Source: Deinococcus taeanensis
GTDB taxonomy: Bacteria; Deinococcota; Deinococci; Deinococcales; Deinococcaceae
Reading direction: 5' to 3'
DNA: 64,000 bases
NCBI RefSeq assembly: GCF_020229735.1
Contig: NZ_CP083455.1
Span: forward strand, 1,639,001-1,703,000
The notes below the pieces were generated by a model. That model was not told the DNA's origin, did not search any database, and saw only the letters and a program-made list of their open reading frames with translations. The first letter of the stretch is position 1. Each line of letters starts with the position of its first letter. A program made the translations under genes and the position numbers. This document shows positions 24,016 to 35,800 of the stretch, in pieces.

Positions 24016-24453
24016 ATGGCAGACATTGCACGGAAGGCATCGGCCCACTGGGAAGGCGACCTGCGCAGCGGCAAAGGAACGGTCAGCACCGCCAGTGGTG
24101 TCCTGAACGGCGCGCAGTACTCGTTCGGCACCCGCTTTGAAAACGGTGCGGGCACCAACCCCGAGGAGCTGCTGGCCAGCGCCCACGCGGGCTGCTTCAC
24201 CATGCAGCTGAGTGCGCTGCTCGCCAACCACGGCCACACCATCGAGGCGCTGGACACCGAGGCGACCTGTGAGATGGTCAAGGACGGCCCTGGCTTCAAG
24301 GTGAGCACCATGCGCCTGGTCGTGCGGGGCCGGGTGACCGGCAGCGACCAGGCGGACTTTGAGGAGCACGTCCGGCAGGCGGCAGAGCTGTGCCCCATGA
24401 GCCGCGTCATGCAGGGCAACGTGGAAATCGTCCACGAAGCTATCCTCGAGTAG
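24016..24453 (+). CDS. osmC: OsmC-family peroxidase
   Basis: 145 residues, normal for OsmC. N-terminus [25 protein letters not shown] is the OsmC (not Ohr) type. Peroxidatic Cys lies in [19 protein letters not shown] and the resolving Cys in [18 protein letters not shown]. It reduces organic and inorganic hydroperoxides. ATG 24016 is chosen from the family N-terminus. Divergent from oligopeptidase B; a hairpin terminator follows. Confidence 0.94.
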   Translation: MADIARKASAHWEGDLRSGKGTVSTASGVLNGAQYSFGTRFENGAGTNPEELLASAHAGCFTMQLSALLANHGHTIEALDTEATCEMVKDGPGFKVSTMRLVVRGRVTGSDQADFEEHVRQAAELCPMSRVMQGNVEIVHEAILE

Positions 24454-24468
24454 GCCCGGTTCCCGGTC

Positions 24469-24495
24469 CCGCCCTGGCCAGCGCGGCCAGGGCGG
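24469..24495 (+). terminator. Intrinsic terminator after osmC
   Basis: 11-bp perfect stem CCGCCCTGGCC / GGCCAGGGCGG with a 5-base loop, followed by TTGTG. Confidence 0.7.
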
Positions 24496-24806
24496 TTGTG
24501 CTGTGAACGCTGGCTCCATGCGCCTTCAGGCTCCCCTGTTTCCCGGCCTGCTGCTCACCTTCTTTGCCGCGGTGGCGTCCGGCTGGGAGGCAGGGTGGGC
24601 AGGCTGTGCTGGTACAGGGGCAGAACGGCTTTGGCATGAAGGCCGAACAGGCGAGTGGCGTAACGGTGAGTTCATGCCGCTGCTCAGCGGTGGGCGGCAG
24701 GCCGGGAGGGAGGAGCGGGGCGCGCCGGGGGCACCAGCGGGCCGGGGGGCGCACTCGCAGGCTGGTCGCTGCGTCATGTGCGCTGGTATCTCAGCGTGAT
24801 TCTCGT
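24496..24806. other. Intergenic stretch without a supported gene
   Basis: About 310 bases between the osmC terminator and the WGR gene. Open frames exist on both strands but none has a recognisable domain, a ribosome site or the local start architecture. A weak TGCCGC...GCGGCA hairpin lies near 24675-24700. Confidence 0.5.
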
Positions 24807-24812
24807 TACAAT
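24807..24812 (+). promoter_or_regulatory. Leaderless -10 box of the WGR/propeller gene
   Basis: TACAAT with ATG 24819 six bases later, so transcription should begin at or next to the start codon. The local sequence is strikingly AT-rich. No good -35. Confidence 0.65.
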
Positions 24813-24816
24813 AAAA

Positions 24817-24833
24817 TTATGTCTGTAACATAT
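24817..24833. promoter_or_regulatory. RDRM-like palindrome on the WGR gene start codon
   Basis: TTATGTCTGTAACATAT matches the RDRM consensus as I recall it (TTATGTCATTGACATAA) at 13 of 17 positions, including all of the first half-site. It begins two bases before the ATG and covers the presumed transcription start. In Deinococcus this motif is bound by DdrO and derepressed through PprI/IrrE. Binding here is inferred. Confidence 0.6.
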
Positions 24834-26237
24834 CTAGAGTACTCTGATCCGAACGGGGCTGAACACAAGTTCTACGAGGTGACCCTCGACGCCGCCACCC
24901 TCACCATCCGCTACGGCCGCATCGGTACCGAGGGCCAGACCCAGCACAAAACTTTCCCCAGCCCCGAAAAAGCCCAGGCCGAAGCCGACAAGAAGCTCCG
25001 CGAGAAACGCCGCAAAGGCTACGAGGACGCCGTCGCAGGCGTCCGGCAGAAACGCGCCGTGATGCGCCGCACCTTCACCGAAACCCGCAGCACCACCCGC
25101 CAGGGCGCGCCCCTGTTGTGGCAGTTCAACACCAACGCCACCGCGTTCGGCATCTTCGCCGACGACCGCCAGATCTGGGTCGGCAACGAAGCCGGACAGG
25201 TGTACGCCCTGACGCCCGACGGCGAGGTGAACCTGTCCTTCAAACTCCCGGACGGCGTCAAATGTCTCGTCCGCGACGCCCACTGGACCTTCGCCGGCTG
25301 CGACGACGGCAACGTGTACGACCTCAGCGGCAAGCTGCCCTTTGTGGCGTACGAGGTCGAAGGCAGCGCCGCCCTGCTGTGGATGGACATTCATGCCGGC
25401 ACCCTGGCCGCCAGCGACGCCAGCGGGAACGTCTTCGCCTTCGACGCAGAAAGCGACCAGCAGTGGGCGAACGTCAGCACGGGCGGCAGCATGGGCTGGA
25501 TGGTCCGCGTGGACGACCAGGGCGTGTACTACGGGCATTCCGCGGGTGTGGGCATGTACGACCGGCACAGCGGCCTGCCCCTCTGGACGCAGCAAACCCG
25601 GGGCGGCGTACTCTTCGGCTGGCAGGCCGGCCAGGACCTGTATGCCGGCACCACCCACAACCTCATTCAACGCTTCACGAAAGGCGGCGAGCACGTTCAG
25701 GACTACTCCTGTGACGCCCCCGTGCTGTCGTGCGCCACCAGCCCCGGTGGGGACTTCGTGTTCGCCGGCGACAGCGGCAGCGCCGTGTACTGCTTCACGC
25801 GCACCGGCGAACGCCTGTGGAAGCTCGGCACCGGCGTGGGCGGCGCACTCAGCATGCAATACGCCGGCGGGCGCCTGTACCTCGTGACCTCCCGCGGGTA
25901 CCTCGCCGCCCTGGACGCCAGTGAGGCCGCCATTCAGGCCGCCCAGCGCGGCGAAACCCCCACCCCCCGCGACGTGAAGCTCGCCGCGGCCCTGCCGGCC
26001 AGCGCCCCCCTGACCCAACTGAACGTCACGAGCGACGCCGGGCCGGGTGTTCGCCTCAGGTGCGAGCGCGACGGCACGCGCCTGCGCGTCCGCGCGATCG
26101 ATCCGCGCTTCCACGCCTGGAACGTGCAGTTCCCCCGCAACCTGCGCGAAGCCGGCGCCACCTACCTCGTGGATGACCTTGTGGACGCCGGCGGGTTCTA
26201 CCGCGTGGTCGGGGAGATCCGCCGCATTCAGGCCTAG
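24819..26237 (+). CDS. WGR-domain protein with PQQ-like beta-propeller
   Basis: 472 residues. Residues 1-75 are a WGR domain (FYEVTLDAATLTIRYGRIGTEGQ... KAQAEADKKLREKRRKGY), the nucleic-acid-contacting module known from PARPs and bacterial DNA-processing proteins. Residues about 100-375 are repeats of a PQQ/quinoprotein-type propeller (IWVGNEAGQVYALTPDG, TFAGCDDGNVYDLSG, LYAGTTHNLIQRFTKGG, FVFAGDSGSAVYCFTRTGERLWKLGTG). About 90 residues follow (VRLRCERDGTRLRVRAIDPRFHAWNVQFPR). No signal peptide, so cytosolic. The start at ATG 24819 is fixed by the leaderless promoter and the WGR N-terminus. The RDRM-like site suggests DNA-damage induction. I do not recognise a named homologue; a scaffold in DNA repair is only a hypothesis. 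Confidence 0.85.
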   Translation: MSVTYLEYSDPNGAEHKFYEVTLDAATLTIRYGRIGTEGQTQHKTFPSPEKAQAEADKKLREKRRKGYEDAVAGVRQKRAVMRRTFTETRSTTRQGAPLLWQFNTNATAFGIFADDRQIWVGNEAGQVYALTPDGEVNLSFKLPDGVKCLVRDAHWTFAGCDDGNVYDLSGKLPFVAYEVEGSAALLWMDIHAGTLAASDASGNVFAFDAESDQQWANVSTGGSMGWMVRVDDQGVYYGHSAGVGMYDRHSGLPLWTQQTRGGVLFGWQAGQDLYAGTTHNLIQRFTKGGEHVQDYSCDAPVLSCATSPGGDFVFAGDSGSAVYCFTRTGERLWKLGTGVGGALSMQYAGGRLYLVTSRGYLAALDASEAAIQAAQRGETPTPRDVKLAAALPASAPLTQLNVTSDAGPGVRLRCERDGTRLRVRAIDPRFHAWNVQFPRNLREAGATYLVDDLVDAGGFYRVVGEIRRIQA

Positions 26238-26260
26238 GCGCACCTCGCCGGATCAAAGAG

Positions 26261-26291
26261 CGGCGCGGCCCCGGCAATGGGGGCCGCGCCG
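26261..26291. terminator. Convergent terminator between the WGR gene and acylphosphatase
   Basis: 12-bp stem CGGCGCGGCCCC / GGGGCCGCGCCG with a 7-base loop. No T-run on either side. Confidence 0.6.
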
Positions 26292-26308
26292 CCTTGAGGA
26301 GAGCCGCG

Positions 26309-26572
26309 TCAGTACAGGTGAAAGTCGTTCAGGCCGGTGCGTTCACTGTAGATGGTCTGCACGTCCTGCACGCGGGCGTGGGGCGGGCCCCGCCGCAACC
26401 AGTGCAGCAGGCGGTCCAGTTCAGGCTGCGGGCCCTCAGCGACGATCTCCACGCGCCCGTCACTGAGATTTTCGGCGTACCCGCTGAGATTCAGGTCGCG
26501 GGCGTGCCGCTGCACGTAGCGGCGGTACCCGACGCCCTGCACCGTTCCGGACACCAGGGCGGTCAGGCGCAT
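26309..26572 (-). CDS. acyP: Acylphosphatase
   Basis: 87 residues from ATG 26572 (GTG 26581 is the alternative). MRLTALVSGTVQGVGYRRYVQRHA carries the catalytic Arg in VQGVGYRRY; the catalytic Asn is in GYAENLSDGRVEIVAEG. It hydrolyses acyl-phosphates such as carbamoyl or acetyl phosphate. Convergent with the WGR gene and divergent from tamB. Confidence 0.93.
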   Translation of the reverse strand: MRLTALVSGTVQGVGYRRYVQRHARDLNLSGYAENLSDGRVEIVAEGPQPELDRLLHWLRRGPPHARVQDVQTIYSERTGLNDFHLY

Positions 26573-26777
26573 GACGTCCACGGCCCCCAGGACCGGGGCC
26601 CGGCGGGCAGCCTTTCAGGGCTGGCAGCGTTCGTGTGTTCTGGGCCGGGGCCTGAAGGTCCGGCCGCACTCCATGACAGGCGCATGGGGGGCATGCTACC
26701 GGGTCTGCACGCGCAGAACGTGGTTTTCTGACGGTTGCATGAGGACCGGGTGGGTGCGGCGTTCACACCCCGCTGCG

Positions 26778-26783
26778 TAGAAT
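26778..26783 (+). promoter_or_regulatory. Putative -10 box of tamB
   Basis: TAGAAT about 65 bases before the tamB GTG. A leader of about 60 bases would include a strong GGAGAGG ribosome site (26814-26820) in front of a six-codon reading frame. Confidence 0.4.
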
Positions 26784-26824
26784 GCGGAGAATGCGGCCAG
26801 GAGCGTTGAAAGTGGAGAGGCACC

Positions 26825-26845
26825 GTGAAGCTCGGGGCCGGGTGA
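26825..26845 (+). other. Six-codon leader minigene upstream of tamB
   Basis: GTG-AAG-CTC-GGG-GCC-GGG-TGA with GGAGAGG four bases upstream. Its stop ends four bases before the tamB GTG (26850), while tamB itself has no comparable ribosome site. It may couple tamB translation by reinitiation. Confidence 0.4.
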
Positions 26846-26849
26846 CGGT

Positions 26850-29800
26850 GTGACGCAGAGGCCGCAGGGCGATCAGAACGACGTGACCTCAGACCCACCG
26901 CTGGCCAACGACCACGGGCCTGTGAACGCGGAAGGACCCGCCGCTCCGCCCCCCCCGGACGGCCCAGGTGTGGGGCGCCGTCCGGGTCCAGGCCGGCGGG
27001 GCTGGTGGCTGCTGGCCCTGGTGGGCGCGCTGCTGCTGACGCTCGTGTTTCTGCCAGCGCTGGTCGGCGGCGCCGTCCTGGCACGTTTCGGCGCGTCGGC
27101 CGGACTGACGGCGGACCGGGTGAGTGGACCGCTGTGGGCGCCGCACCTGAGCGGCGTGACCCTGAACGCCCCAGGCGTGAAGGGCGAAGCAGGGACGCTG
27201 AGTGTCAGCGTGGCGGGCGTGAACCCCATCACCCGGACCCTGCGCCTGAACGTGCAGGCCACAGACGCCACCGTGGCCCTGAAACTCAAGGACCTCATCG
27301 GCGGACCGGGCGGCAGCGGCGGTGGAACCGGCTGGAAGGTCACGCTGGGCAGCGTGGCCGTACGGAACACGCGCGTGAACGTGGACGGCACCGGCGTGAA
27401 CGTCCCTGACGGCCGCTTCAGCGTCACGCCCGGGCGCGCGGGCCGGCTGGCAGTGCGGGGCGCCACCCCCGACGGGGACCTGAACGCAGACGTGACGTTG
27501 GGTGAAAAGAACGGTGCAAACGTGTTTACCATGGACCTGAACGCAGACGCCCGGGTCCTGAACCACTACTGGCCGGGGGTAACGGCGGGCCGCATCACGG
27601 GCCGGTACGTGCTGGGCGACGGCCCGGTGCGTGGAGACCTGCGCGTGCAGGACGGGGCGCTGCGCGTGCCCGAGGCGAAGTTCGTGACCGTCACCGGCGT
27701 GACCGGCACGGCCACGCACCGTGGCGATAACGTTCGACTGCAACTGACCGGGCGCGGCTGGAACGGCCCGGTGACCGCGCGGGGCAACGTGGACCTGAAG
27801 GCGCAGAACTGGCAGGTGACGGCCGACGCCGCTCCCACCGTGTCCGGGCTGGCGCGCGCGCTGGGGACGACCGGACAGGGCGACCTGAAGCTGCGGGTCA
27901 CGGCGGGCGGCTGGAGTACGGTTCGCGTGAAAGCGTACGCGCAGGGGGCCGGAACGCTGGGCGGTGTGGGGGTCAGCAACGCGAACGTGGAGTACACGTA
28001 CCTGAACCGCGACGGGGCCGTGGCCGGCCAGACGAACGACCTGGCGTTCAGTGCCGACACGGCCCTGGGCGGCGCGGTGCAGAAGCTCGCGGGCCGCTGG
28101 GCGATCGGGCGGGGGGGCCGCGCCACACTGGCCGGCACCTTCGGGCAGAAGGCGCTGGACGTGGCGGCCAGCATCGACGCGCAGAGCGTCGTCCGGTTCA
28201 CCGGTCAGGGCCTGGGCGGCCCGCTGCGCGGCTCCTACGCGCTCAGCGGGTCGCGGCTCGATGCCGTTCTGAATCCCACCTACGGCGCGGCGCGGGCGCG
28301 CGTGGCACTTTCGGGCACCGCCGAGGACCTGCGGGCGCGCGTTACCGGCGGTGAGGCCGGGCCGTTCGCCCTGGCCGGCACCGCAGTGCTGGACCGCCGC
28401 GGCCTGCGCGCCGACCTGGGCCGCGCCCGGTTGAATCTCGACCGCAGCTTCAAGGGCACCTGGGAAGCCCGCACGCTGCAAGGCGCGGGCGTCACCCTGA
28501 GCGGCCAGGGCCGCGTGGACCTGATCGGCGGGGACGTGACCGGAACGCTCAGCGCCGCCGTCCCAGGCCTGCGTGACACCCTGAGCGGCACCCTCAACCT
28601 GAATTACACCCGCCAGAGCGGGACCTTCACGGCGGGCGCCCAGCAGCTTTCCTGGAGCGGGGACGCGTTCGGCGTGCGCGCCCGGAATCTCCCGGTGTCT
28701 GGCGACCTGAGTGTCACGGGCGACGTGACGGTCACGACCGGCCTGAAGGTGTTCGGGTCCCTGCGCGCAGCCGGGCGGGGTGTGGTGCTCAGCGCGGAAG
28801 GCAACGGCATCACCGCGCAGCTGCGTGGCGTGTCGAACGGCGTGACGGTCCGTGCCGACACGGACCTGCGCGCTCCGTACCGCGTGTCGGCCCGCGTGCA
28901 GGGAGCGGACATCCGCGGGGAACTGAGCATGAACCAGGGCGTGCAGTTCACCCTGAACACGGCCGGCGCCACCGCGCGTGGCGTGGTGAACGGTCAGTCG
29001 GTCAAGGCCGCGGGCCGCGTGAACCTCGGCGCGCTGAGACCCCTGCTGCCCACCCTGGGGCTGGGCGGCACGCTGGACCTGAACCTGACCGGTCGCGGCG
29101 GCACGGCCGACGTGAACGCGCGCGTGGCCGGCGCCGCCGTCCGCGGTACCCTGACGCGGCAGCCGGGGGCAGGCACCCCCGTCACGGCGAAGCTGCAGGT
29201 GGCGTCGGGTGACGTGCAGGCGCGCGTATCAGGCCAGGTGTTCCCGGACGTCCGCGCGGCCGGGCAGGTCCAGGTGCAGGGCCAGACCCTGGCGCTGACC
29301 GTCAGCGGCCCGTACGGCGCGCTGAGCGCCGCAGCCACCGGCCGGACCGGGCCCCTCTCGTTCGGCGGGGTGACCCTTCCCGCACAGACCGTAAACCTGC
29401 GGGGTACCGTCACCCCGGCCCTCAGCGCGACCGGCACCTGGGGAGAGCTGAGCGTGGCGTACGACGGACCCAGCGGACTGGTGAGGGTCCGCGGCGCACA
29501 GACCCTCACGGCGTTCGGGCAGGCGGGCCGCGTTCAGGGCCGCGCCACCTGGGGTCCCGGGCGGGGCGGCGCGTTCCGCGGCGCCGTGGACGCGCGCGGT
29601 GTGCTCGACCAGTACACCGTGGCGCTGCAGGGCCCCTGGAACAAGCTGAACCTGCTGGTCACGGACGCCGAGGGCCTGCGCGCCCAGGGCGCCGCGGCGC
29701 TTCCCAGCGGCCGCTACGACGTGGACGTCAGCGGCCCGCTGGGGGGCGGGCTGTTCGTGGACGGCAACGTGCAGGGCACCGGGCTCGAACCGCGCGGGGA

Positions 29801-32800
29801 GATTACCGTCCGCGACCGGCAGGGCGGCCGGGCGCGCGTGACCCTCGCGGGCTTCGACAACCTGAACGTGCAGGCAAGCGGCCTGACGCTCGCCGGGCAG
29901 CGGCTGCAGGGCACCCTGAATGCCCGTGGGGGCGTACTGAACGGCACGCTGAACGCCGGACCCTTCCTGATCCGTGCGGAGAACGGCGCGCTGCGCGTTG
30001 CCGGAACGGTGGCCGGGCAGGCCGTGACGGCGTCGGGGCGTCTGACGCTGCCGGCCACGCTGGAGAACCTGAACCTGCAGGTGGCCGGTCCCTACTTCAC
30101 AGCTGTGGCGGGCGGCAGCGTGGCGAACCTGCGGGGGACGCTGCGCCTGAACGCACAGGCGTTCGGTAGCGGGCCGGCGCGCCTGAGCGTACCGGCGCAG
30201 GTGTTCCCGCTGAGTGGCTCGCTCACTGGCGCGCGGATCACCGTCGGCGGCCTGACCTACCTGGGCGGCACCTGGAGCGGCGCGCAGGGCCTGCGGTACG
30301 CACTCGGTGGCCGCGCAGGCACGGTGCAACTGGCCGGGCAGGGCACGTCTGCGCTGCTCGCGCTGCCCGCCGGGCCGCTCACTGGGCGGGTCTCGGTGCT
30401 GCCAGCGCTCGGCGGTACGCTCAGCACGGCGCTCTCTCCGTTCGCCGCCAGTCTGCCTGAGGCGGTACGGACGCAGCTCATCCCGGGGCAGCTGAATGCG
30501 GCGCTCGGGCCGGACAGCGTGACGCTGTTTACCAGCGGCACCCGTTACCTCGGTGACCCGGTCAGGCTCGACGCCCGGGCCGCGTGGGGCACCACGCTGC
30601 GCGTGCAGGGAACCCTCACGCATCCTGGCTCCCGCGTGCCGGTGGCCTACAGCGCCGCTGGCCTCACGGTGCGCGGCGCCGTACTGGACGCCCGCGTGCT
30701 CGAGCCCGTCGTACCGGGCGTGCGGGGGCGCGTGAGCCTGAACCTGAACGTGCCGGAACTGAACGCCTCGCGCGCCAGTGGCCGCGCGGACGTGAATGTG
30801 CGCGCCGCCGGACAGGCGGCGCAGGGCCAGGTGAGCCTCGCGCGCGGTCAGCTCAGCGCGAGGCTGCGCAGCACGCTGGGCGGCGCGGCGCTGAGCGTGC
30901 GGGGAACGCTGTACCCGCAGGCGAACGCCGCCGTCACCTTCGACGACCTGCGCGCCACCCTGACCGGCCGCGCCGGACCGACGACGCGGGACACGCTGAC
31001 GCTGCGCGTGGCCGGCACGTACGCGCGCCAGCCCGTGAACGTCACGGTGACCGGGACCGCCCTGACCGGGGGATCGGCGGGCATTACCGCAGACGGCAGC
31101 GCGGCCGGCGCCGCCCTGAACGTGGGGCTCACGCAGGGGCGCGGTGTGGGCCTGCCGGCCTGGGCGGTCCGCGGCAGCGCCAGCGCCGCGGACCTGCGCC
31201 CCCTGCTGGGTTCCCCCGGCCGCGCCACAGCGACGCTGGCCGGCACGCTGGCCGACGTGCGCGCCAGCGTCAGCGGCGAGGTGGCCGGCGTGAACTTCCG
31301 CGCTCCGGCCCGGTACGTCAGCGGCACGCTCCGCCTGGACGGCGCGCAGGCCACGCTAGCACAGGGCGCCGTGAGGGCCAGCGGAACGGTGCTGCCCAAC
31401 CTGAACCTGAGTGCCAAGGCCACACTGACGGACCTGCTGCCCGGTTCGTACACCGCGCAGCTGCGCGGCGCACTGAGCAAACCGGACGTCACCTTCCAGG
31501 GCGTGCTCGCCAGTGGACCGGCCGGCCTGCGCGCCACCGGCTCACGCGTCATGGGCCGCCTGCTGGCCCGTGACTACCGCGTGACGTTCAGCGGCGCGCC
31601 GCTGGCAGGTGAGGTGCGCGGCCGGCTGGGCGCCAACGCGCTGGGCGGCCTGCAACGCGCGGCCCTGACCCTGAACACGGCTTACGTGAGTGGCGACACG
31701 GACCTGCGGCTGCGCGGCCCGGTCGGCTGGAACGCCCGGACGGGTTTCACGGGGGCGCTGCGTGTGGTGGGCGACGTGCCCGGCGGACCGCTGGACGCAC
31801 TGCTGGACGGCCAGAGTGGCACTCTGAACGTGGCCGCCGTGCTGGGGACCGGTGTGCGGGAGGCGCGGATCACGGGCCGCCTGCCGGCCTCACTGCCCTT
31901 CCGGCCGGGCGGCACGCTGTCGCTGGCGGCGTTCGACGTGGGCGCCCTGTGGGGTCGCCCGGAGCAGCTGCGCGTGACCGGAACCGCCACGCTGGGCGGG
32001 CCTGGCTGGGCGGCCCTGAACGCGGCGTTCGCCGGGCAGCTGCAGGATTCGGGCGGCGAACTGGGCGGCGCCCTGAACGCCCGCTACGCCGCCGGGGACA
32101 TCCGGGTGAACCTCAGCGGACCGCGGGTCAGCGCCGACGGCCGCCTGCAGGGCGGGCGGTATGCGTTGGCCCTGCGGGCTGACCCGCTGCGCGCCGCCCG
32201 CCTGCTGCCCGCCACGCTGGACGTGGACGCGCTGACCGTGGGCGGCACCCTGGACGCCGCCGGGACCCTTGCGGGGGGCCTGGACCGTCTGGAGGTCCGG
32301 AATCTTGCTGTGAAGGGACAGCAGGAGCAGGCCGGGCCGTTCAGCCTGTACGGTACCCTGGGGTACCTGCCCGCAGGCGACGTGCTGAGCGCCGACCTGA
32401 GCGGCAGTCTGCGTGACGGTGTGCTCAGCGCGCGCGGCGCTCTGCCCGGCGGCCTGCGGGTGACGGCCCGGAACCTCAGCACGCAGTACCTGAACGCCGC
32501 GTCCCTGGGCCAGGGCACGCTGGGCGCCGACGTGACCCTCACGGGCCGGGCGGCCGATCCGGCGCTGGCGGGGCGGGTGACGCTCCTCACCACCCAGGTG
32601 GACGCCGCGGCCGCCGTGTCCGGCAGGGCGTCGGACCCGGCCCTGAACGCCCGCGTGTCCCTGCGTGGCCCGGCGCGCGGCACGCTGTACGTCGAGGCGA
32701 GCAACCTGAACCTCGCGGCGGGCACTGTGCAGGCCCGGCTGTACGGCGCGGTCACGAGCGGCACCACCCGCGCGGATGTGGACCTGCGCGGCGTGTGGCC

Positions 32801-35800
32801 GCGCCTGTCCGGGCAGGTGCGGGCCACGGCCGGCCTGACCGGGCCGGTGCTCGTGACCGGCAACGGGCAAGGCGGGTACACGCTGCGCGCGGGGCCGCTG
32901 GGGCAGGGCACCCTGACCCTCACGCCCGGCACGAACCTGATCCCCACCCTGGGCGGCACCCTGAGGGTCACGCCCCTCCCGCTGGCCGGGGGAAGCGGCG
33001 TGGCGAACGTGCAGGCCACGCTGGGCGGCACGCTGCTCTCCCCCACCCTGGCCGGAACACTGACCACGCGCGGCGCCTCTCTCGGCGGCGTGACCCTGGA
33101 GGACCTGAGCGGGAGCCTGACCGGCACGCTGGCCGGTCTGAGCGGCACCTTCACGCAGGGGGGCCGCACGGTCGCCGCCCTGAAGAGTCAGGGGGTCACG
33201 CTGGACCGCCTGGGCGCACGCGCGGCCAGCAGCACCCTGGAGGTCAGCGGCACCGCGAACCTGAACGGCACGGCGGCCCTGACCATTGACGCGCAGGGCA
33301 CCCTGGCGGGGCGCATGCAGGCCACGTACGGCGCGCGCGCCCTGACGCTGCGTGGGAATCTCAGCGGTCCGCAGGGCCTGCGGGGCGCGCTGGACCTCAC
33401 CGCCGACCAGCTGGGCGGCTGGCGCGGCACGGCGCGCGTCACGGGCGGCCCCGCCGGGCTGCTGACCCGGCCGGCCGCGCTGAGCGTGTCCGGTCCGTTC
33501 GGCGCGCCGCTGGTGCAGGGCGAGGCTGGACTCCTGGGCGCCGGCGCGCGCATCGTCGCCACCGCGCGCGGCGTGCAACTGCGGCTGGTGGACGGCCCGC
33601 AGGCGCAGGGCAGCGGCGTGCTGGAAGCCCGGCCCGGCGCAGGCGGCACGTGGCGCCTGCTGGGCGCAGCCAGCCTGACCCGCCCGGAGGGGTCGCTGAG
33701 CGTCACGCCGGGCGGCACCCTGGATGATCCGCAGGCGCAGCTCAGCGTGCGCCGCGGCGAGTGGCGGGCCAGCGGCACGGTCGGCCTGCGCGCCGCGGAC
33801 CTGAACGTCTCCGACGGTCTGGTGGACGGCCGCCTGCGCTGGCAGGCGGGGCAGCTGGCGGCGAACCTGCCGGGACTGAACCTGGGCCGGCTGGGCATCA
33901 GCGGCCTCTCAGGCCTCCTGACCGCCAACGGCACCCTGAATACCGGGAGTCAGGACGGCCGCGTGACGTTCGAAGCGCGTGAGCTCGACACTCCCTACGA
34001 GGTCCCGGCGCTAGGGGTCGCCCTCAAGGGCGCCGTGACTGGCGCGGTGACCCTGCGGGCCGGACGCCCCAGCGTGCAGGCCACGGTCACCCTGAGCGCC
34101 GGTACGCTGACGCTGAACGCCCAGCAGAGCCCGGAGACCTGGACCGGTCAGCTGACCGGCCGCCTGGTCCGTGAGTCCGGTGCCCTGAGTGTTGATATCC
34201 GCGCCGGCGCGGACGGGCTCACCGGTACGCTGGGCGCCGCCCGCTATCCGCTGGACCTGGCCGGGCAGGTCCTGACCCTGGACGGCACCGTCACCCTGGC
34301 CGGTCAGACCTTCCGCGCGGACCTGCGCGGCGGAAACAACATGGGCGCTGCCACCGTGACCGCCTCGGGCGGCATCGCGGACCTGCTGCCCGTGCTGGAC
34401 GGCCCGCTGGCCGTTCAGGCGACGGGAGAGGGCTACACGGCCCGCGCCACCCTGGACGACCTGGACATCCGGGACCTGAAGGTGGCGCCGGCCCTGGCGG
34501 GCCGGATCAGCGGCGAGGCGACGCTGCGCGACGGGGGCGGCACGTTCGTGCTGCGCTCCGCGAATCTCAGTGTGGGCCCCAGAACCCTGCCTGCACGCCT
34601 CGAGGGCACGCAGGTGGGCGGCGACTGGCGTATCCGCGGCTTCCTGGGCGAGTCGGACTTCACGGCTGGCCTGAGCGGCGGGGAAGTATTCGGACAGGGC
34701 GCCCTGCGCGGGCTGCCGGTGGGCGCGCTCGTGGCGGCATTTACTGGCGCCGCGCCGGGCGAGGGCGTGGTGACGGGCGTGGTCCGTTTCCGCTTCCCGA
34801 TGGCGGATCCGCCTGCCGGGACGGTGAATGTGGTGGCCGAACGCATCCGCGTCAGTGCCACGAGCGGGGAGGGGGCCGCCGCTGTGACCGAAACCCTCAC
34901 GGGCAGCGGCACCCTGGAGTTCGCGGCGCGGGAACTGCGCAGCGTGAACATCCAGCTGAGCGGCGCCGGCACCTGGGACGTGCGTGGGCAGTACACCCGC
35001 GAACGGGTGGATCTGAACGCCCGGTTCACGAACACGACCTTCACGCCGGTGCTGCAGCTCGTGCCGGGTCTGCTTGACCTGCAACCCAGCCTGAAAGGCA
35101 CCCTGGTGCTGTCTGCGGCCGGCACGTACGACCGCCCGCGCGGGCTGCTGCGCGCCGAGAACCTTCAGGGGGCCATGGCCGGTCTGAGCCTCCGGGTTCC
35201 CCAGTTCGCGGGGGACCTGCCGGACAGTGGCGCGTTCACGGCGGGCGGGCGGGTGATGACGGGCGGCACGGTCGGGACGGACGGCACGGTGAACCTGCGC
35301 GGTCAGCTCACCCTGGGCCGCCTGAGCGACACGCGCGCAACCTTCACGGGGCTGCTGGCGCCGCAGGCCCTCGGCGCGCTGCCCAACACCGCCGTCACGG
35401 TCAGCCAGCAGCCGGACGGCCGCTGGCTGGTGGACGCGCAGAGCCGCAGCGTCAGTGCCAGCAGTGGCGCGGGCAGCCTCGTGCTGAGCGGCACGCTCTC
35501 ACCCCGCTGGGACCTGAGCCTCAGCGCCCGCAACTACAACCTCCCGCTGGCGGTGATCTACGGCCGTGAAAGCGCGCTGAACGCCGACCTGCGCGCCGTG
35601 GACGACGGCAGCGTGATCCGGGTGACCGGTGCGGCCGACTTCGTGCGGCTGGTGCTGGGCCGCGTGAACGCCCCGGCGACCATTCCTGCGCCCGGACAGA
35701 GCAGCACGGACCCCGGCACGGGCCGCACCACCGACAACTACGTGAGTCCGCTGCCGGAGCAGTTCACGACCTTCCCGCAGCCTGAACAGCAGGCCGGCGA

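Noticed and set aside
24503..24799. 98-codon frame between osmC and the WGR gene
   Set aside because: No ribosome site, no -10 at the usual distance and no recognisable sequence; it begins right after the osmC terminator.
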